Below are positions 10,951 to 22,201 of a DNA stretch of 64,000 nucleotides, one piece after another. The position numbers and the translations under genes are program-made. The notes under the pieces are model-generated. The model made no database searches. It was given only the letters and a program-made list of their open reading frames with translations, and was not told where the DNA came from. The stretch lies in NCBI GenBank assembly GCA_001592805.2, contig CP051139.1, positions 3,286,001 through 3,350,000 on the forward strand, written 5' to 3'. Source of the stretch: Peltaster fructicola. Lineage: Eukaryota > Ascomycota > Dothideomycetes. How positions within the stretch are numbered: the first letter of the stretch is position 1; each line of letters begins with the position of its first letter.

Positions 10951-13068
10951 CTCTCAAACTCCTTCGAGGGTTGAGCATAACACCAACAAACGTGGGCTCA
11001 TGCCCGTCGAGCAAATCGTCTGAGTCGCTAGACCGACGAGCAACACCATATCCACTGTTTGCAGCACTAGCACCGCCATTCTCCGACCGACCAGCACTCC
11101 CCTTCTGACTAGTATATTCGGCGGCACCACCCCAAGAAGAGTGGCCAGGCTTACTCGACTGCTTCTCGCTGGAACTATCGCCGACATTCGAAGCAAGGAG
11201 GCCGAGACTTGCAGGCAATTTCTCGCCAGCGCTCTGGCGTTGCGACATCTCAACGTGGCGTTTGTATAGCTGCAGTTGCTTCCTGTAGATGTAGGTGCAG
11301 AAAAGCAGATAGCACACCAGCAAGAATAACAATCCAGCAATCACGCCTGCTACAATGGCTCCGATGTTAGGCCCTGTAGACGAATTAGACGTTGGTGTTT
11401 CTGCACTGGATGTGGCGGTTGCAGTGCTTGCTGGACCAGCTGCTCCAGTAACTGTATAGATCACTGCAGACCCTGTTGCTAGAGGGCCCGCAGTAGCAGT
11501 GACCACTGGTGTTGTCAAGGTTGCACCACCTGAAGGTGATCCTCCTATAGCTGAGATGACAACAGCTGGTACCTGGTAGCCATACGAGCCCTCGAGGCCG
11601 CCAGCAGATGTGCCATTCACCATCTGTGCGGACTGTTGACTGAGAGAGTTGGTTCCTCTCGTGGAGTTTGAGCTTGTCGCCGAGTATTGTTGTACCCACT
11701 GTAAGGTACTCAGATCAAAGACATAGATGCCTGGACTTTCGCAAGACAAATCAGTGCCTGTATAGCCACCGATCATGACCATCTGTGCGTCCCAGATGTT
11801 GCAGGTGTGCCCACTTCGTCCGTAAGGGACAGACTGCTTCGACTGGTCGATAGAGATCCAGGTGAACGAGGGCACACTCAGGATCCACATGTCGTTGAAT
11901 TGTTCCTGATCTGCTGCAGGCTGTAGCTTCTGGCCAGCAAACATATAGATGTTATAGCTACTTCCATCTGCTGCTGCCGCCACAACTGCACAAGGGTTGA
12001 CTCGCAAGGCTGGATATGTGCCGGTTGTGGACTGCTTGTACCATGTGCTAGTAGCGATATCGTACACATCGAGGTTGTTCATCTGTGTCTGAGTATGGTC
12101 AGCATAGTGTGCGCAGATCGAGGATCACAACATACATAAGTGCTGTTCGTGCCGCCAGCGAGGGCAATAAGGACGCCCTGCTTGCCAAAGCCTGGTACGT
12201 AGACAAGAAGGCCATCTGCACGAGCCGTAAATCCACCATCCTGCTGTAGTCCGCCTTGTGAGATGTTGCGATAGTTGCCCGCCGTGCCTGCTGTACGGTC
12301 GTTACTCAACGCATTGACCTGGTTATTCGTGGAGCCTGGGAATGTGAATTCAAGCAGCGACTGTAGGTAGAGTCGAGGCGTCGACTGAGACCAGCCTTGT
12401 GTTGTATAGCCGTCTAGGTGCCCACCGAAGTAGAATCCACGACCTAATGTAGGTACATTTGCTCCAGCGCCTTCTGCAGAGCGTTGGACAGCTCCATTGT
12501 TCACTGGTGCGTTCGTGCCGTCCGAAGTCTGAGGATTGCTGTGCTCAATCCAGGATTGCGACTGCAGGTTGTATTCCCATAGTGAGAAGGCGGTCGGGGA
12601 GACTGGCGGCTTCCATGAGAATTCTCCGCCGTATAGATACAGTGCTTGGTGAGAGTTCCACAGATAACCTAGGGAGACCGCAGGTGGTCCATTTGGCTGC
12701 GGCAAGCCTGTCAATGCTGGCTGTGAGGTTTGCCAATTCTTGGTAAGATCGAGGCTATAGAAGTCGTTCGACCAGGTGTTTTCAGTCTGGCCTTGCTGAG
12801 TTGCGACTTGGCCGCCGTACAGGTATAGAGTCCCATTGACGATAGCTGTCTGTCCACTGAAACGGAAGCAGACGTTGACAGGGCTGGTGTCTCGCACTGA
12901 GAGCTCTAGTGCATCGCTTTGCTCAGTCTCAGATCTCCTAGTTGGTAATGCAGATAGTGGTGCACTTGTTGTTATAGGTTGACTGGTATGATCTAGAACC
13001 GGTATGACCAAGAGCATTAGCAGTACCACGGATACGAGATGATCCACCGGTCTCCATCGGTATGCCAT
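10934..13068 (-). CDS. Kelch-repeat type I membrane protein
   Basis: Exons are 12136-13068 and 10934-12088 with a 47-bp intron (GTATGT...CTCAG); the product is 695 residues. I start at MAYRWRPVDHL (13068) because the frame upstream offers only TTG. A signal peptide (VVLLMLLVIPVLDH) is followed by an ectodomain with kelch-like blades, for example GTLYLYGGQ, QALYLYGGEF, NIYMFAGQ and AQMVMIGGYTG. A Ser/Thr-rich stalk leads to one membrane helix (IVAGVIAGLLFLLVCYLLF) and a cytoplasmic tail of about 120 residues rich in Ser and Gly. Kelch propellers bind proteins. Fungal proteins of this shape are often annotated as cell-wall or galactose-oxidase-like, but no catalytic Cys/Tyr set is evident. The function is unknown; a surface or polarity role is inferred. 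Confidence 0.85.
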
Positions 13069-13661
13069 GTTGTGCGGAGGCTCTTTCAATCCAGGACCAT
13101 AACCATTAACAGCAACTCGTCAAACTGAAGCGGACGACTGCTATCTCGCAGTGCGGCAGCTCAGCATGACATCAACAGAAAGGAGCACGGTGTGAGGTAA
13201 GAATGGTCGCGTCTTGAGATAGCAGGACCGCAGCAGATTGAATAGGGCTAATACGCGACAGCAAACAAAGCATTATGATCTGTGTTTGACAGCACACAGG
13301 CGCAGGAATAATCTCTTTGCGCACATAGCACAAGGTCGATCGCCTCCTGCGTGCAGATCTCCGGCTGTGTCGCCAAGGGCGACATTATTGTAAGCCAGAA
13401 CTTCCTAGTCGAGGCATCATAGGCAAGCACACCCATGCTGCCATCATGAGAAAGTGGGACTTACCGGGCCCGAAGAAGTTCTATGCCTTGATCTGAGATC
13501 GCAAAGAGACGACGTACTTGGAGGAAGCGAGAGCCAGTGATGTCAGGCAACATCGGAAGTTCGACTAGCGGGCCACGCAACACGGCTCGAATCGACCAAT
13601 CGCCCTGAGCCAACATCATCTGCTATGATTGAAATCGAGATATCGTTCAGAAATGGGTTGC
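13069..13661. other. Intergenic region upstream of the kelch gene
   Basis: Holds the kelch gene promoter and the 3' end region of the MDR oxidoreductase gene, both on the minus strand. No supported gene. Confidence 0.5.
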
Positions 13662-14839
13662 TTAGTTGGCGATCTTATATACCAGTTTCACGCCACTGAC
13701 CTTGCCGCTCTTGAGCTCGGCGAGGCCCTCCTTGACTCCCTCGAGTCCGCCCTTGCGAACGTCAGTTGGATGGACCTTGACACTTCCAGCGGAAAGCAGT
13801 TTCTCGCTGAGACTCCAGAACTTCTGGCCGAACTCGCGGTCTTGTGGCATGGCTGGCAACTCGTTGCCGAAGAATGGGAAAGCCTCGCCCATCACGGTGT
13901 AGCCAAGTTTGCCCTGAACATGCGTTTAGTACTGGTCGCAGAAGCCTGGACGTCTGGAGCTCACCTTCGTCTTGACGTCCTTACGTTCATGCTTGGTAGG
14001 TAGAAGACCAGCGACGGCACCGCCTTTGGCTCCGATGGCTTCTTCGCAAATCTTCGGCGAGTCACCTTCAGCGATGCAGTCGAGAACAACGTCGAGAGAG
14101 TCGTTGGTATACTCCCGGATCTTCTTGGCACATTCTGGGTCGTTGTAATCAAAAGTTGCCTCAGCTCCAAGGGACTTGAGAAGCTGTAAAGCATCAGCGC
14201 CTTCCAACAATTCGGCCAACTCGACTTACATCGAAGTTGCGTGGACTACACGTTGCAATGACCTTTGCGCCTGATAGCTTGGCATACTGTACGGCCAGAG
14301 TGCCAGTTGCTGTGCTACCACCGTAGATCAGGACTGGCTTGTTGTACGGTCCCTCTCCTGGCAAAGGAAGACCCAGTTCCTGGTACAGGTTCTGTCCTAC
14401 AGTAGTGATGCCAATACCAAGAGTTGAGGCTTCCTCGTCCGAAAGGTTGTCTGGAGTCTTGATGAAGACATCACCTTTGACCATGGCATACTCTGCGAAA
14501 GAGCCGTCTTCCTTGTTGACCTTGTTGACGCCGTGTGTCCAACCACAGATGCGGTCGCCTTTTTTCAAAGGCTGAGAGACCTTGGATCCGACTTCCTCGA
14601 CGATGCCTGCAAAGTCACAGCCGACTGTGCTGCCAGGATTTGCTAGTCCATCTGAGGCGACATGTTTCCTAGAACTTCTCAGTAGGCATCCTACAAGTGG
14701 ACGAACGAGGCCGTTACCAGTCAGTAGGATTCAATGCCACAGCATTGACCTTGACGAGGATATAATCATCTCGAAGCTTCGGTAGAGGTACGTCTTGGAG
14801 CTCAATCTTGTCTGTAGCAACACATTTCAGAGCTTTCAT
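13662..14839 (-). CDS. Medium-chain dehydrogenase/reductase, enoyl-reductase-like (ToxD type)
   Basis: NAD(P)H-dependent oxidoreductase with a GroES-like N-terminus and a Rossmann fold. Four exons, 14718-14839, 14230-14668, 13965-14183 and 13662-13913, give 343 residues; the introns are 49, 46 and 51 bp and keep the frame. The product starts [20 protein letters not shown]. It has the substrate-domain line [10 protein letters not shown] and [12 protein letters not shown], and the cofactor-binding segment [26 protein letters not shown]. The structural-zinc cysteines of classic alcohol dehydrogenases are absent, as in the zinc-independent quinone/enoyl reductases. Fungal relatives include stand-alone enoyl reductases of polyketide clusters and general stress enzymes. 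No synthase gene lies nearby, so a housekeeping or detoxifying role is more likely. The substrate is unknown. Confidence 0.88.
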
Positions 14840-15281
14840 TGTGCTTGGCGCTATTCTGTGTGAGTGTTCAAAGCGACAGTAAGTGCCAACAGGAGTATGC
14901 GGTGTTTGACGAGCTGCGAATGTTTTGGTGTGGTGTCTCAATCGTGGTGTAATTACTACATAATGTCGCTAGGTCATAGAGCGGTACGGATCCTCTATGA
15001 CGTTTGCTGGATATCATCGTGGTGGAGATCAAAAAGTTATGCGGGCCACAGTCTCGGCAGTCAAGACCTTGATGCAGTGTAGCTCATTGGACTACATGAA
15101 AAGGACAGTGTCGAATCATGCATTACTGATTGTCATTCCTATGCTACAGATAATACTGTAAGCACGGTCGTCTGGCTAGGTATGAGGGTATTCCGTTGAT
15201 CCAAGCATGCCTGACATGCCCTGCACGCTCTTATACATTTAAGACGATCTTGTGATCATGTCTTTCGCTGTACAGCTCCCC
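14840..15281. other. Intergenic region
   Basis: Promoter of the MDR oxidoreductase gene and the 3' untranslated region of the RCR-type gene. Nothing else seen. Confidence 0.5.
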
Positions 15282-15901
15282 TTAAACATTGTGTCCTGGT
15301 GGTGGTCCTTGTGGTGGCTTGTATGCTGCAGTTGGCTGCTGAAGCTCAACATCACGGTTGTAGTAACCGGCATTCTGTTCAGTCTGATAGGCTGGAGGTG
15401 GGTTGTTGCTGTTGTTGAATGCAGGCTGTGGCTGATTCTGATAGTATGGCTGGGGGTTGTACTGTGCTTGTCCATGGCCTGCAGGAGCACCAGCAGCCCA
15501 ACCAGTGCCTGGGTATGGTCTGTAGCCCATCTTTCTTCGGCGGCGTGCGGTGATGCAACTATGCGGTGTCAGTGAAGTTCCAGCGAAGTCGTATGTAGTG
15601 GACAAACCTGAAGAGGAAGAATACGAACAGCGCGAATACGATCACGCAGGCAAGGAAGATCCATCGACCATAGCTGTTCCAAGCGCTGTATCCGCAATTG
15701 TAGCTACCGTAAGCGCAGCTGTGATGGGAATCAGTATAGTTTCTTGAAGGTCTTATTTGTCTGAAGTGTCACACGAGCGTGATGGATGATGCATATTCGT
15801 CAATACCATGGTAGCAATGATCGCCGTGGCAGTGTATCCGAGTATTGCTATGACTGTCAATGATGAACTTACTCAGTGTAGTATCTCGTGAAGAGTTCCA
15901 T
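15282..15901 (-). CDS. RCR-type (Congo red resistance) single-pass membrane protein
   Basis: Built from three exons, 15873-15901, 15608-15718 and 15282-15558, giving 138 residues; the introns are 154 and 49 bp. Only the last exon forms a long open frame. The start MELFTRYYTDCAYGSYNCGY gives a short Cys-containing lumenal part, then SAWNSYGRWIFLACVI and one membrane helix (FLACVIVFALFVFFLF). A basic stop-transfer (ARRRRKMGYRPYPGTGW) follows, then a Pro/Gln/Tyr-rich tail. The tail holds a PPxY motif (PPAY) that can recruit a WW-domain ubiquitin ligase of the Rsp5 type. This layout is that of the Rcr1/Rcr2 family, which affects chitin deposition and sorting of plasma membrane proteins. The family assignment rests on layout and motifs. 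The first exon (nine codons) is the least certain part. Confidence 0.75.
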
Positions 15902-16501
15902 GGTTGTTGCTCAGCCGTTCTTGCTGTGAGGTGGATGGAGATGACCTGTACTGAAGGTCGATTGCTGTTGCGCGCTGATGGAGTGTTTGTCTCGTTTTTG
16001 CTGGGCGTTATTCGGTCAGGCAGCCGCGAGCAGAAGTGTCGCAATGAGTGTGGTGAAGAAAGTAGACGAGAGAAGAGCAAGTCTTGAGGCAAAGTAGTAT
16101 TGATGACGCCGCGATCTCTTGGCCACTTACACAGCCACGCTAAGTCATGCTGCGGTCGAGTTGATCCCTAGCGCTTAGGTATATGGAATCACAAAGTGTC
16201 CTGCTGAACATGCAAGATGGTCAGAAGCTCTGCGCGAATATCGGCATGCTTCACCACTGTCGCGCACGCTGTGCGCGAGCCCTGCAGGAGGTTGATTATA
16301 CACGTGTATAGAATGCTCAGACGTCGTAATAGGATTAGTTTCAGGAAAGCAAGGCGAATCCTTTAGCGCGGATCCTTGCAGCTGCTAAGTAGAGCTCCCT
16401 CTGATGTTGAGCTGCAAGATGCATTGATGCGCTGGCAGTGAGGATCTTATTCAAAGAGTGTCCGGATCCTCGTTTCAAAACGTTTCGACCTCCCATTCTG
16501 C
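15902..16501. other. Intergenic region upstream of the RCR-type gene
   Basis: Promoter of the RCR-type gene on the minus strand and the 3' side of the small membrane-protein gene. An additional 3' exon of the latter could lie at about 16340-16430. Confidence 0.45.
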
Positions 16502-16909
16502 TTACCGTGCGATCGTAGTGTCAAACACTCCTGCGCGTTTGCGGCTGCCAAGCACTGCTTCAGGAGGTGGTATGGTCATCCGTCTGACATACACCACGAG
16601 ATACAACACGCCACTAAAGGTTACGCGTGTCAGCACACAAGTAAACCCGTCCACAACAGCAGCATTTGCTTGGCAGGAAGGTTTGGGATAGAAGCTACAT
16701 TACAAGGATCTGATACACACACGCGCATGCTGCATACCTATCTGTAGCACGAAGCAGCAGACGAAAACCAGAGACAAAGCAGACTGGAACCACGTAGGCG
16801 CAAGCCCTTTTTCCTGCCATTGCTGGCCTGCAGCTGCGAGCTGCCAAACTGTTATGATTCTAAAAAGCCAAAGAATCGAGACCTGCCGTATCGTCGTTGC
16901 TGAGCTCAT
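16502..16909 (-). CDS. Unrecognised small membrane protein with three hydrophobic segments
   Basis: Two exons, 16738-16909 and 16502-16668, joined across a 69-bp intron (GTATGC...CCAAG), give 112 residues. The frame stays open across the join, and the splice produces LQIANAAVVDGFTCVLTRVT without a break, which supports it. Hydrophobic segments lie at about residues 11-28 (SILWLFRIITVWQLAAAG), 41-60 (SALSLVFVCCFVLQIA) and 65-88 (FSGVLYLVVYVRR). The C-terminal end is Pro/Arg-rich (MTIPPPEAVLGSRKRAG). No signal peptide or known motif was recognised. The stop codon at 16502 overlaps a possible donor (cg|gtaagc), so a third exon reading RASMHLAAQHQREL might replace the last residues. The gene is 48 bp downstream of ARL8 on the same strand. 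Function unknown. Confidence 0.55.
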
Positions 16910-16957
16910 CGCAGATTCATGAGTATCGTATGACCGTACATGGTCGGCACCAGCTCA

Positions 16958-17841
16958 TCATTTGCTTGCTCTGCTGATGAGCCACTGCAGCACGGCATCA
17001 AGGTTTGTTTCCTCCTTGGCACTGATGCCATAGCAGGAGACTTCCCGGTGTGTGACAGCCTTGAGGTTCAACGCCTCAATCAGCTGGTCGACATTCAGAT
17101 GATCTTGCAGGTCGGACTTGTTGCCGAGCACGAGCAGAGGGATTCCTTCCATCGCCGGCTTTTCCAGAAGTATGTGAAGTTCCTCTTTTGCTACAGGGAG
17201 TGCTTCTTTGTCTGCTGAATCCACGATAAAACTGCTGACGTTAATAGCATGAAACACCCACAGCGATGACAACATACACTATCGCGTTGACTCCTCGACA
17301 ATATCGCTCCCACATTGAACGGAACCTAGGCTGGCCACCAAGATCCCAGCTGGCCCTAGGATTAGCAGAGCTTCGAGGGATTGAAGGTTTCAGAGGAGAA
17401 AGAGATGGTACACACCACTTCAGCGTAACGTGGCCCTTTTGAACCTTCTTCATATTGAAACCGACAGTCGGAATCGAGCTGGAACTGTCAGATCAACTCA
17501 AGACGGAGCGCATTGCAGCATACTCAATTGTGAACTCCCCACCCTAGATGTCGATGTTAGCGATCGGGAAACACTTCGAGGGCAGCTATCATGAAACCTA
17601 CCGCCAGGACTCGGAGGAGCGACGTCTTGCCAGCATTTTGCAACCCGATCATGGTTATGTCCATCTCTGTGGCCCTACATGACGGAAATGGTCAGCCAAG
17701 TGAACGCTCGGTTTGCGCATGCGGCACAGATATCGCGAATGACAGCTCTCCATCGCTCGGCGTCTGCAGCGAGGATTGGAAGAAGGCATACCAAAACAGA
17801 CCAAGAAGCCAGTCGTATATGCGCCGGAAAAACCCCGCCAT
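16958..17841 (-). CDS. arl8: ARF-like small GTPase ARL8
   Basis: Small GTPase that links lysosomes/vacuoles and vesicles to motors and tethers. The gene is split into six exons: 17792-17841, 17602-17674, 17524-17543, 17416-17478, 17278-17349 and 16958-17231. They give 183 residues, the family length. All five introns (45-117 bp) are GT-AG and keep the frame. The N-terminus [17 protein letters not shown] is the amphipathic helix typical of ARL8, which is acetylated rather than myristoylated. Then come the P-loop region [15 protein letters not shown], switch [14 protein letters not shown], the [19 protein letters not shown] motif and LVLGNKSDL. Two exons are only 20 and 50 bases long, so simple open-frame searches miss half the protein. 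The next gene to the right, RPA135, is divergent. Confidence 0.93.
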
Positions 17842-18462
17842 GATGTGCACACCAGGCAGACCAGATTGATGGCAAGGCAAGGTCTCAGGACGCCTCAATT
17901 CAAGGATGGCTGTTGCTCCTTCAACCAGGTGAGGCTCTCAGATCGAGGCGACGAGATAAGGAGACTGTGACGCAGAAAAGGCGTAGTGACCGGAAATGAG
18001 CAGCGCACGAGGTTGGTATCTGTCTGCTCGAGCCAGCTTTGATCACAGGAGAGTGCGCGGTAGGGCATCCCAGTCTCATCAGAGGCTTGGGTTGCATGGT
18101 GCGGGGCGATCCTTCCTGCCCGTTCACTAAGTGTATGCAGCACTTGAGTCGTGAGCCTCATGGCGAATGTAATCCAATCTCGAGGAAGAGTCGCACGTCC
18201 ATAGCCACAGCTTACCTTGTCAAATGTGTACACCTGCGCAGTGCTGCACAATCGAGGAGTCTTTTTCGGCGTCCCGCGCAGAGATCGCGAGTGTTTGATC
18301 AGCATTGCGTGCCTGAGGCTGCTCAGGAGCCTGACGCAGGTCATAGCGCCAAAAAGTTTATAACTTTTTGAACGAGCTGCATCTTGTTGATCTGCATCAC
18401 GGGTTCTTTCTTAGCAGTTTGTGTATACCGGCGTCTGGGAATGCATTGACGATCTTGACAGC
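17842..18462. other. Divergent promoter region ARL8 / RPA135
   Basis: 620 bp between the two start codons. It carries a perfect 21-bp dyad at 18350-18370. A minus-strand open frame of about 150 codons (17895-18344) lacks any recognisable feature and I treat it as chance. Confidence 0.5.
18350..18370. promoter_or_regulatory. Perfect 21-bp inverted repeat upstream of RPA135
   Basis: The arms CAAAAAGTT and AACTTTTTG are exact reverse complements around a TAT centre. The element ends 92 bp before the RPA135 start codon. It could be a protein-binding dyad. The A-run/T-run arms recall the A/T-rich RRPE element of ribosome-biogenesis promoters only loosely. Confidence 0.35.
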
Positions 18463-21400
18463 ATGGCGCCTGCCAGCACATCACCTCCCCGAGAAGGCTG
18501 GACTGTAGACTTCGACACAGCTCGTCGGGATCACTTGTTCAAGAATCCTCCAGACAAGACCGCATATCCGTCGCTGGCGACAGCGATTGATCCTCACGTA
18601 CAATCATTCAATCATGTGTTTGCCGCAGGCGGACAACTCTCACACGCTTTGAAGGATATTGCCACGAAGACATTCCTTGACGGCAACCCATACGCCGACA
18701 ACGATGAACCACGTAACCGATTAGAGGTGCGAGTGCGAGAGCTCTTTCTCGACAAGGCCACCCTGCCACCTAGCAACAAGATAGAAGCCACTCGGCGAGA
18801 CATTCTTCCCTCGGAATGCAGGGAGCGACATGCGACATACCGAGGACGCTTTCGAGGACGATTCGAGTACCGCATCAATGATGGACAATGGAAGGAGAGT
18901 GTTCGAGAGTTTGGACACATTCCAATCATGTTGCGATCGAACCGCTGCCACTTGGAGGGTCTATCGCCGAAAGAGCTTGTCAACCGTAGAGAAGAGACGG
19001 AAGAGCTAGGTGGATACTTCATTGTCAATGGCATTGAGAAACTCGTACGAATGTTGATCGTCAACAGGCGCAACTTCCCACTGGCCATAGTCAGGCCGTC
19101 ATTCGAGAACAGAGGAGCCACATACACCAAGTATGGTGTCCAGATAAGATCTGTTCGTCCGGACCAGACATCGCAGACCAACGTCCTACACTACCTGAGT
19201 GATGGCAACGTCATCTTTAGATTCTCATGGCGCAAAAACGAGTATCTTGTGCCTGTGGTCATGATTCTTAAGGCATTGATTGAGACCAACGACCGAACGA
19301 TATTTGAAGGCTTGGTAGGGCCTGCGGGCAGCAAAGGACTCGACACCAAGCAGTTCGTCATCGACCGCGTTGAGCTGCTGTTGCGGACGTTCAAAGTATA
19401 CAATTTGCACTCCAGGACCAGCACGCGCGCATTCCTCGGGTCGAAGTTTCGACCAGTGCTCAACGTGGCCGATAGCTTCAGCGATGAGGAAGTAGGCACA
19501 GAGTTCCTAAGAAAGGTCGTCTTGCCTCATCTTGGCTCGTACGACGTGACCGAATCCAACAACCAGGACAAATTCTCCATGCTGATCTTCATGATCCGCA
19601 AGCTGTATGCCCTGGTGGAGGGAGAGTGTACATCAGACAGTCCTGACTCCGTACAGAGTCAAGAGATCTTATTGCCCGGCTTTCTTTACGGCATGATCAT
19701 CAAAGAGAAGGTTGATGAATGGCTGCTTTCGATAGGCCTTGCGCTGAGAGAATACTCTCGTAAGAAGACAACGCTTTCGTTCCTTGCCAGCGACTTTGAG
19801 AAAGAGTTCGTCCAGAAGGTCCTCAGACGTACGAACGAGAACCTTGGCCAAGCACTCGAATATTTCCTGTCTACCGGCAACCTTGTCAGTCCTACTGGTT
19901 TGGATTTACAGCAAACATCAGGGTACACTGTGGTTGCGGAAAAGATCAACTTCTACCGGTTTATCTCACATTTTCGAATGGTGCACAGAGGCAGCTTCTT
20001 CGCCGAGCTCAAGACCACCACAGTGCGAAAGCTACTTCCTGAAAGTTGGGGTTTCCTATGTCCTGTACATACACCCGACGGCACGCCATGTGGTCTGCTC
20101 AACCATCTTGCACATAAGTGCAAAGTTATCACACAAGCCGCAGACGTATCACAGCTGCCTCAGCTCATCAATCAGTTCGGTATTGCAACTGTTTCTGGCC
20201 CAACGCTAACCGATAGTGTGGTTGTTCAACTCGATGGCCGTGTGCTAGGCTTCTGCACACCCAACCAGGCCAAGGTCATTGCAGACACTCTTCGCTACTG
20301 GAAAGTGGAAGGCACTCATGCTGTCCCACTGGAACTCGAGGTTGGCTACATCCCGTCATCGACTGGCGGCCAGTATCCTGGGGTCTACATGTTCTCTGGA
20401 CCTGCTAGAATGGTTCGACCAGTAACATACTTGCCATTAGAGAAGACAGATCTAGTTGGACCATTTGAACAACCGTTCATGTCTATCGCATGTACCGAGC
20501 CTGAGGTTGTGTCCGGCGACTCAACGCATCTTGAAGAGGATCCCACCAACATCCTCTCCATCGTCGCCAATCAGACGCCGTTCCCAGATTTCAACCAGTC
20601 TCCCAGGAACATGTAAGTGGATATCACGACGTCCTGGACTTCACTGACAATGCATAGGTATCAGTGTCAGATGGGTAAACAGACTATGGGTACACCTGGT
20701 ACTGCGCTCAAATATCGCACAGACAACAAGCTGTACCGCCTCCAGACAGGTCAAACACCTATAGTGAGACCTCCACTCTACAATGAATACGGCCTTGATA
20801 ACTTCCCCAATGGCACAAACGCTGTTGTTGCTGTCATCTCATATACAGGCTACGACATGGACGACGCTATGATACTCAACAAATCTGCCCACGAGCGTGG
20901 CTTTGGACATGGAACAATCTATAAAACAAAGAAGATCAACCTTGCAGAGGAAAGCCAGCAAGGCAAGACTCGCGGCAATGTGGTCACCCAGGAGTTCGGC
21001 TTCGCACCAAACTCGATCATTAAGGCATACTGGCGAAACACCTTGGACGAAGACGGTCTACCACACGTGGGCATAAAGGTCAAGGAAGGCGACATCATTG
21101 CAGCCTACCACAGTGTCATCAAGACCGAGAGTGGTGATTACGAGAATATCGACCGCACTACGCAATTCATCAAGTACAAAGATCCTGAAGAGGCGTTCAT
21201 CGAGGAGGTCAAGATACTAGGCACAGAGCTTGGCAACACAGATCCTCCACAAGGCATCAGTATACGTCTTCGACTGCCTCGATCACCTGTCATCGGCGAC
21301 AAGTTCTCCTCTCGACATGGACAGAAGGGTGTCTGCTCGCAGAAATGGCCAGCAATTGACATGCCGTTCACAGAGAGTGGCATGCAGCCAGATGTCATTA

Positions 21401-22143
21401 TCAACCCACATGCGTTCCCGTCTCGTATGACGATCGGTATGTTCGTCGAATCGCTCGCTGGCAAATCTGGTGCTTTGCATGGATTAGCACAAGATTCTAC
21501 GCCATTCAAGTTCAAGGACAAGGAAGGTGAGACCGCGGTGGAGTACTTCGGTCATCAGCTGATGCGTGCTGGCTTCAACTATCACGGAAATGAGCCTATG
21601 TACTCTGGCATCACCGGTCAAGAGCTTGGCGCCGACATCTACATTGGCGTGGTCTACTACCAGCGTCTCAGACATATGGTCAACGACAAATATCAGGTCA
21701 GAACCACGGGTCCTATCACACAGCTCACTGGACAGCCTATCAAGGGCCGTGCCAAGGGAGGCGGTATCCGAGTAGGAGAGATGGAGCGAGACGCCCTGCT
21801 CGCGCACGGTACAGCGTTCCTGCTGCAGGATCGACTTATGAACTGCTCAGACTACACCAAAGCATGGATCTGCAAGGCATGTGGTAGCTTCCTGTCTGTA
21901 CAGCCAAGCGTCAACCAGACTGGACGAAGGCGCGGTGGCGACCTTGGCAAAGTACGTTGTCGACGGTGCAGCAGGAAAGCCACCGAAGCAGACCCTCGGA
22001 ACCAATGCTGGCGAGATCGCAAGGGCGACAAATGGTTTGGTGGAGCTGATACGACACTCGTGGCTGTGCCTGGTGTACTACGCTTCTTGGACGTTGAGCT
22101 GGCTGCTATGGGCGTACGCATGAAGTTTGAAGTATCACCATAA
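18463..22143 (+). CDS. RPA135: RNA polymerase I second-largest subunit
   Basis: Forms half of the active-site cleft of RNA polymerase I, which makes ribosomal RNA in the nucleolus. Exons are 18463-20612 and 20658-22143 with a 45-bp intron (GTAAGT...CATAG); the product is 1211 residues, the usual size. I start at MAPASTSPPREGW, the first ATG in frame. Segments typical of the Pol I subunit include FNHVFAAGGQLSHALKDIA and YRGRFRGRFEYRINDG, then SNRCHLEGLSPKELV and CPVHTPDGTPCGLLNHLAHK. The catalytic-side segments are YDMDDAMILNKSA, GDKFSSRHGQKGV and GGGIRVGEMERDALLAHGTA. A C-terminal zinc site (CKACGSF...CRRCSRK) follows. I prefer Pol I over Pol III RPC2 because of the N-terminal segments and the HTPDGTPCGLLNHLAHKC wording. 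Confidence 0.94.
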
Positions 22144-22201
22144 TGGATTGTAACGATATACATGTCAAAACTTTCATGTGCTTGGGTATCTATCAAATCT
22201 A

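Noticed and set aside
17895-18344. 150-codon minus-strand open frame in the ARL8/RPA135 promoter region
   Set aside because: No motif, no start context and it would cover most of a divergent promoter.
18421-18462. Earlier start for RPA135
   Set aside because: The upstream codons begin with GTG, not ATG, and the ATG at 18463 gives the expected N-terminus.
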